Of a stretch of DNA of 64,000 bases, positions 62,801 to 64,000 are shown one piece after another; positions within the stretch are counted from its first letter, which is position 1; the number at the start of each line of letters is the position of its first letter. The notes under the pieces were generated by a model. The model was given only the letters and a program-made list of their open reading frames with translations, did not search any database and was not told the origin of the DNA. Made by a program: the position numbers and the translations under genes. The stretch is from Gordionus sp. m RMFG-2023 (lineage: Eukaryota; Nematomorpha; Gordioida; Chordodea; Parachordodidae). Location: contig NC_088775.1 in assembly GCF_954871325.1 (NCBI RefSeq), forward strand, positions 74,377,561 to 74,441,560. Reading direction: 5' to 3'.

Positions 62801-63712
62801 AATCATAGAATGTTTCTACCAAATTAAACTGGAAATAAATTAACCAAGACTCCTGGACAATATTATTAATTTGGTTAGGAATGACATATTCTTATAAATC
62901 AAATTTAATATTAAAATCAATGATTTAAGCACGAAAAAAGTCATAATAGGTAATAAAATATATATAATAAAAAAATATAGAAAAAAGATTAAAAATAAAA
63001 TTCTGCTTACCTGTATATGACTGATGCCCCTCCACCTGCCACCATAGTCCAAATCCTGCCGTTAGGATTCAAAATAGTCAATTTCAGAGAGGCCCCACTT
63101 TTAGCATCAAGGTCCCTGATGTATTCTTCCTAATTATAGCAACAATATATTCGAATATTATTTGAAATCTTTTTCCAGAATCTCCACATTGTTTTTAGAT
63201 TTTGTGTGATAATCGAAACAAATAACCACCGTTCAAAATTAAAGAAGAAAAATAGGAAAAGTGAATACACAAATAGCATCGTTAGATTCTTATTATAGAA
63301 TTCTAACTCTAAATTTGATCAAAATTGTTAAAATACACCACTTTAATTTAAACAAATTACAAAAATTATTCTTTTTATATAATAAAATAAGGCGTTTCTT
63401 GTGAAGTTGACAAAAGATCGTTTTTTTGTAAAATTGATGGTGGAGTTATATAAAACTCTATGCCAATCAGAGACAACCTATTTTTATAAAAACGAACAAA
63501 AAAAAGAATTATGAAAAATGGAGCTAGCTATAAAATAAGATCGATTTAAAATAATATAAGTATAAAATTAATTACTTCGGGATAAGCCCTACGACCAAAA
63601 GGCGGGGGATAGGTCATTTCACCCCATTTCGCTTTGCAAAGGTACTCGGCGCATGTGTCAATTTTGGCTGCCACATCCAGAGCGCATATGGAATTATCCT
63701 CGCTTTTCATCA
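38823..63712 (-). CDS. ACLY: ATP-citrate synthase, C-terminal ~920 residues in 18 exons, N-terminus outside window
   Basis: Cytosolic enzyme making acetyl-CoA and oxaloacetate from citrate, CoA and ATP. Minus-strand exons in reading order: 63576-63712, 63011-63129, 62416-62549, 62007-62189, 61508-61656, 58355-58533, 57795-57967, 57503-57618, 56969-57125, 56292-56454, 55644-55836, 55147-55368, 52897-53051, 52525-52675, 49959-50105, 49685-49798, 45584-45743, 38823-38941. All phases agree and borders are GT-AG. Landmarks against human [24 protein letters not shown] (ATP-grasp end), [12 protein letters not shown] and [12 protein letters not shown] (citrate-binding part), [10 protein letters not shown] to [29 protein letters not shown] (CoA-binding), VQFGHAGS with the phospho-histidine, [14 protein letters not shown] and GIGHRVKS (citrate-synthase-like domain), and C-terminal [13 protein letters not shown] followed by 12 extra residues. 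The linker (58355-58533 exon) is poorly conserved, and I do not see the mammalian RTASFS phosphosite. About 200 N-terminal residues are beyond base 63712. Confidence 0.96.
38942..41382. other. Last ACLY intron, left part, with an unrecognised lower-AT block
   Basis: 39540-39640 holds a two-copy ~53-bp repeat (TTATCTAATTTATAATTATC-type). From about 39900 to 41375 the sequence is noticeably less AT-rich than its surroundings and holds an 81-residue + strand frame at 40054-40299 (starts [19 protein letters not shown]) plus broken coding-like stretches near 40430-40540. It looks like the remains of a foreign or mobile coding sequence. I recognise no family. Confidence 0.35.
41383..42936 (+). mobile_element. 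hAT transposon, 1554 bp, with internal minisatellite (hAT-3)
   Basis: Termini CAGGGATGTGAACCCGGACC and its inverse near GGTTCACATCCCTG; flanking octamers GTTTACAT and GTTTATAT match at 7 of 8 bases. The + strand frame 41854-42414 (starts [20 protein letters not shown]; contains [14 protein letters not shown]) is the middle of a hAT transposase. A downstream frame at about 42630-42750 gives [18 protein letters not shown], the dimerisation motif. The N-terminal zinc finger is missing, and its place is taken by an AT-rich tandem repeat (41500-41742). Inactive deletion derivative. Confidence 0.88.
41500..41742. repeat. Minisatellite, ~41-bp unit, about 5-6 copies
   Basis: Repeats of AAAATAATATAAAATTTTTA plus TAATTTTATTAATTTTTAAA, one copy with a ~10-base deletion. 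It lies entirely inside hAT-3, so it expanded after or within that element. Confidence 0.85.
43026..43342. mobile_element. Fold-back element with a near-perfect long hairpin
   Basis: The inner arms (43081-43160 and 43178-43258) are inverse copies reading GCTAGTGAAG, ACACTTGTATTTAAATTG, TCGCTAAAATGGAG. The outer arms continue the inversion (AAATCGCTAAAAATTGGGAA against TTCCCAATTTTTAGCGATTT), with a short insertion in the right arm. About 317 bp; could fold into one long stem. Lies in the last ACLY intron; non-coding. Confidence 0.8.
43722..44036. mobile_element. GC-rich hAT-type MITE, CAGAGACC family, copy 4
   Basis: Left end TAGAGACCTGCAAG, right end ACAGGTCTCTG, with flanking octamers ACATTTCA and ATATTTCA (7 of 8). 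Same interior pattern as the copies at 13017 and 19927. 315 bp in the last ACLY intron. Confidence 0.82.
44150..44480 (+). mobile_element. LINE 3'-end fragment (reverse-transcriptase C-terminus)
   Basis: Translation gives [23 protein letters not shown], then in another frame [29 protein letters not shown]. These are the C-terminal hallmarks (RWFGHVxR, GRPxxxW, DRxxWR) of non-LTR retrotransposon ORF2 proteins. It has at least one frameshift and stops, and only the last ~100 codons remain, as expected for a 5'-truncated dead copy. The clade is not resolvable from this piece. Confidence 0.8.
44481..45583. other. ACLY intron, nothing else recognised
   Basis: AT-rich; no frames or repeat ends I can support. 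Confidence 0.4.
46170..46255. repeat. Short ~30-bp tandem repeat, about three copies
   Basis: The motif CTAAGGTTGAGCTTA recurs three times with ~30-base spacing. Confidence 0.6.
46290..46890. repeat. Degenerate satellite-like array, ~110-150-bp units
   Basis: About five units share GACAATTGTCAT, CGTCATTTAAAACTT and TAAAAATAAATATTTTAAAT in the same order. The copies are diverged and the unit length varies. The overlapping short frames on both strands are artefacts of this repeat. Lies in an ACLY intron. Confidence 0.65.
47283..47880 (+). mobile_element. Truncated copy of the hAT-1 family
   Basis: Starts CAACGTTGTTAAAG (compare CAGAGTTGTTAAAG of hAT-1), followed by the same TATCTAGATA/GGTATCTGTATCT subterminal repeats. 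At 47611-47800 the frame [17 protein letters not shown] parallels the N-terminal part of hAT-1 (near 2100-2230). The rest is missing; it runs up against the element at 47896. Confidence 0.7.
47896..48567 (+). mobile_element. 672-bp hAT deletion derivative with perfect target duplication
   Basis: The right terminus reads, inverted, TAGGGGTGTACCGATACC; the left is a decayed match, TATGGAGGTACC. CTTATAAT flanks both sides exactly (47888-47895 and 48568-48575). The frame at 48111-48344 contains [12 protein letters not shown] and [19 protein letters not shown], the hAT dimerisation domain. Everything upstream in the transposase is gone. Confidence 0.85.
48576..49684. other. ACLY intron, AT-rich, nothing recognised
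   Basis: No coding frame or repeat end that I can support. Confidence 0.4.
50250..51756 (+). mobile_element. hAT transposon, 1507 bp, perfect 8-bp target duplication (hAT-4)
   Basis: Termini CAGGCGCGTAACCA and (inverted right end) CAGTGGCGTATCCAGGA. GTTAGGGT flanks both ends (50242-50249 and 51757-51764). + strand frames at 50700-51103 ([20 protein letters not shown], then [20 protein letters not shown]) and 51079-51405 ([33 protein letters not shown]) are the end of a hAT transposase of the type found in ZMYM/KIAA1586-like proteins. They are in different frames, and the N-terminal half is absent. Inactive. Lies in an ACLY intron. Confidence 0.9.
53543..55121 (-). mobile_element. hAT transposon, 1579 bp, TAGCGCGCTA-rich ends (hAT-2)
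   Basis: Termini CAGAGTTGTTAAA and its inverse; ATCAATTC flanks both ends exactly (53535-53542 and 55122-55129). The minus-strand N-terminus at 54836 ([20 protein letters not shown]) leads into a BED-like finger (CLKCKK to KHLKVNC). The hAT start follows ([31 protein letters not shown]). The central catalytic region is deleted, and the C-terminal dimerisation motif [17 protein letters not shown] returns at 53822-54010. It inserted 26 bases downstream of an ACLY splice donor (exon 55147-55368). Confidence 0.92.
53560..55115. repeat. Subterminal palindromes TAGCGCGCTA in hAT-2
   Basis: Three copies near the left end (53570-53655) and four or more near the right end (54975-55110), most preceded by AAAAAG. 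The perfect palindrome and its clustering at both ends suggest transposase binding sites; that role is inferred. Confidence 0.75.
58664..61451 (-). mobile_element. Long-TIR DNA transposon, ~2.8 kb, superfamily not assigned
   Basis: Arms of about 550 bases at 58664-59225 and 60880-61451 are inverse copies; both outer ends read ATGTCAAAT, then a GGCCGACCCCTTT-like block and CTGGTTATATATGTTCCC. The minus-strand interior encodes remains of one protein: [18 protein letters not shown] and [20 protein letters not shown] (60210-60620), then [34 protein letters not shown] (59900-60050), [20 protein letters not shown] (59700-59870) and a C-terminal [20 protein letters not shown] block (59345-59515). 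I know this series of motifs from proteins widespread in invertebrate transposons. The central part is deleted and frames are shifted, so this copy is non-autonomous. It sits in an ACLY intron. Confidence 0.8.
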
Positions 63713-64000
63713 CTTAAATGCGGTATGAAAATAGTGTTTATAATAAATGATTATATATTTTGATTTTCTAAAATGGGGTATATATTTTTAGTCACAATTA
63801 GGAGGTGGGTCACAAAATAAAGGCAGTTTTTTTGATTGAACTCTATATTTGTTGGATAGTCAAATCGAATCAACTATATTTAGTTGCTTTCCAGTAGGCC
63901 TATCCAATAGTGAACTGAATAATTATTCGTTTAAACATATTGAATAATTTATCATTGGAATAAAATCCGAATAGTATTTATTATTTATAAGAATCAATAT

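Overview
The window is strongly AT-rich animal DNA. It carries intron-rich host genes with GT-AG introns and the standard genetic code, plus a dense load of transposons. No ribosomal or protein marker here fixes the phylum; an invertebrate metazoan with compact exons and TE-filled introns is the safest reading. Two host genes dominate, and both could be assembled exon by exon with matching splice phases. On the + strand, 19649-37495 encodes a complete 917-residue CED-1/Draper/MEGF10-type engulfment receptor: signal peptide, EMI domain, a run of EGF-like repeats, one membrane helix and a cytoplasmic tail with an NPxY motif. On the - strand, 63712 down to 38823 encodes the last ~920 residues of ATP-citrate synthase (ACLY); its N-terminal ~200 residues lie beyond the right edge. 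The two genes converge, with 1.3 kb between their stop codons.

Layout: 1-2680 is a hAT transposon entering from the left. 3609-5026 is the 3' part of an unrecognised + strand gene made of look-alike short exons. About 6737-9250 is a broken Ty3/gypsy-type retroelement. 9251-19648 is mostly AT-rich intergenic DNA with small repeats. 19649-37495 is the receptor gene; its intron 6 (7.3 kb) holds an apparently intact Tc1/mariner-type transposon (23221-25031), an old long-TIR transposon (about 25640-28870) and, inside that, a young short LTR element (26455-28086). 38823-63712 is ACLY; its last intron (6.6 kb) and others hold hAT elements at 41383-42936, 47283-47880, 47896-48567, 50250-51756 and 53543-55121, a fold-back element, a LINE fragment, satellite-like repeats and a second long-TIR transposon (58664-61451).

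The receptor would act at the cell surface in recognising and engulfing dying cells. ACLY is the cytosolic enzyme that makes acetyl-CoA from citrate. Nothing suggests the two work together; they are neighbours. The most unusual material is: the transposase with a D,D30E catalytic spacing; two copies of a long-TIR DNA transposon whose protein I recognise but cannot assign to a named superfamily; long variable loops inside several EGF repeats of the receptor; a short family of GC-rich MITEs with matching target duplications; and the duplicated-exon gene near the left end. I found no RNA genes, CRISPR arrays or prokaryotic features.
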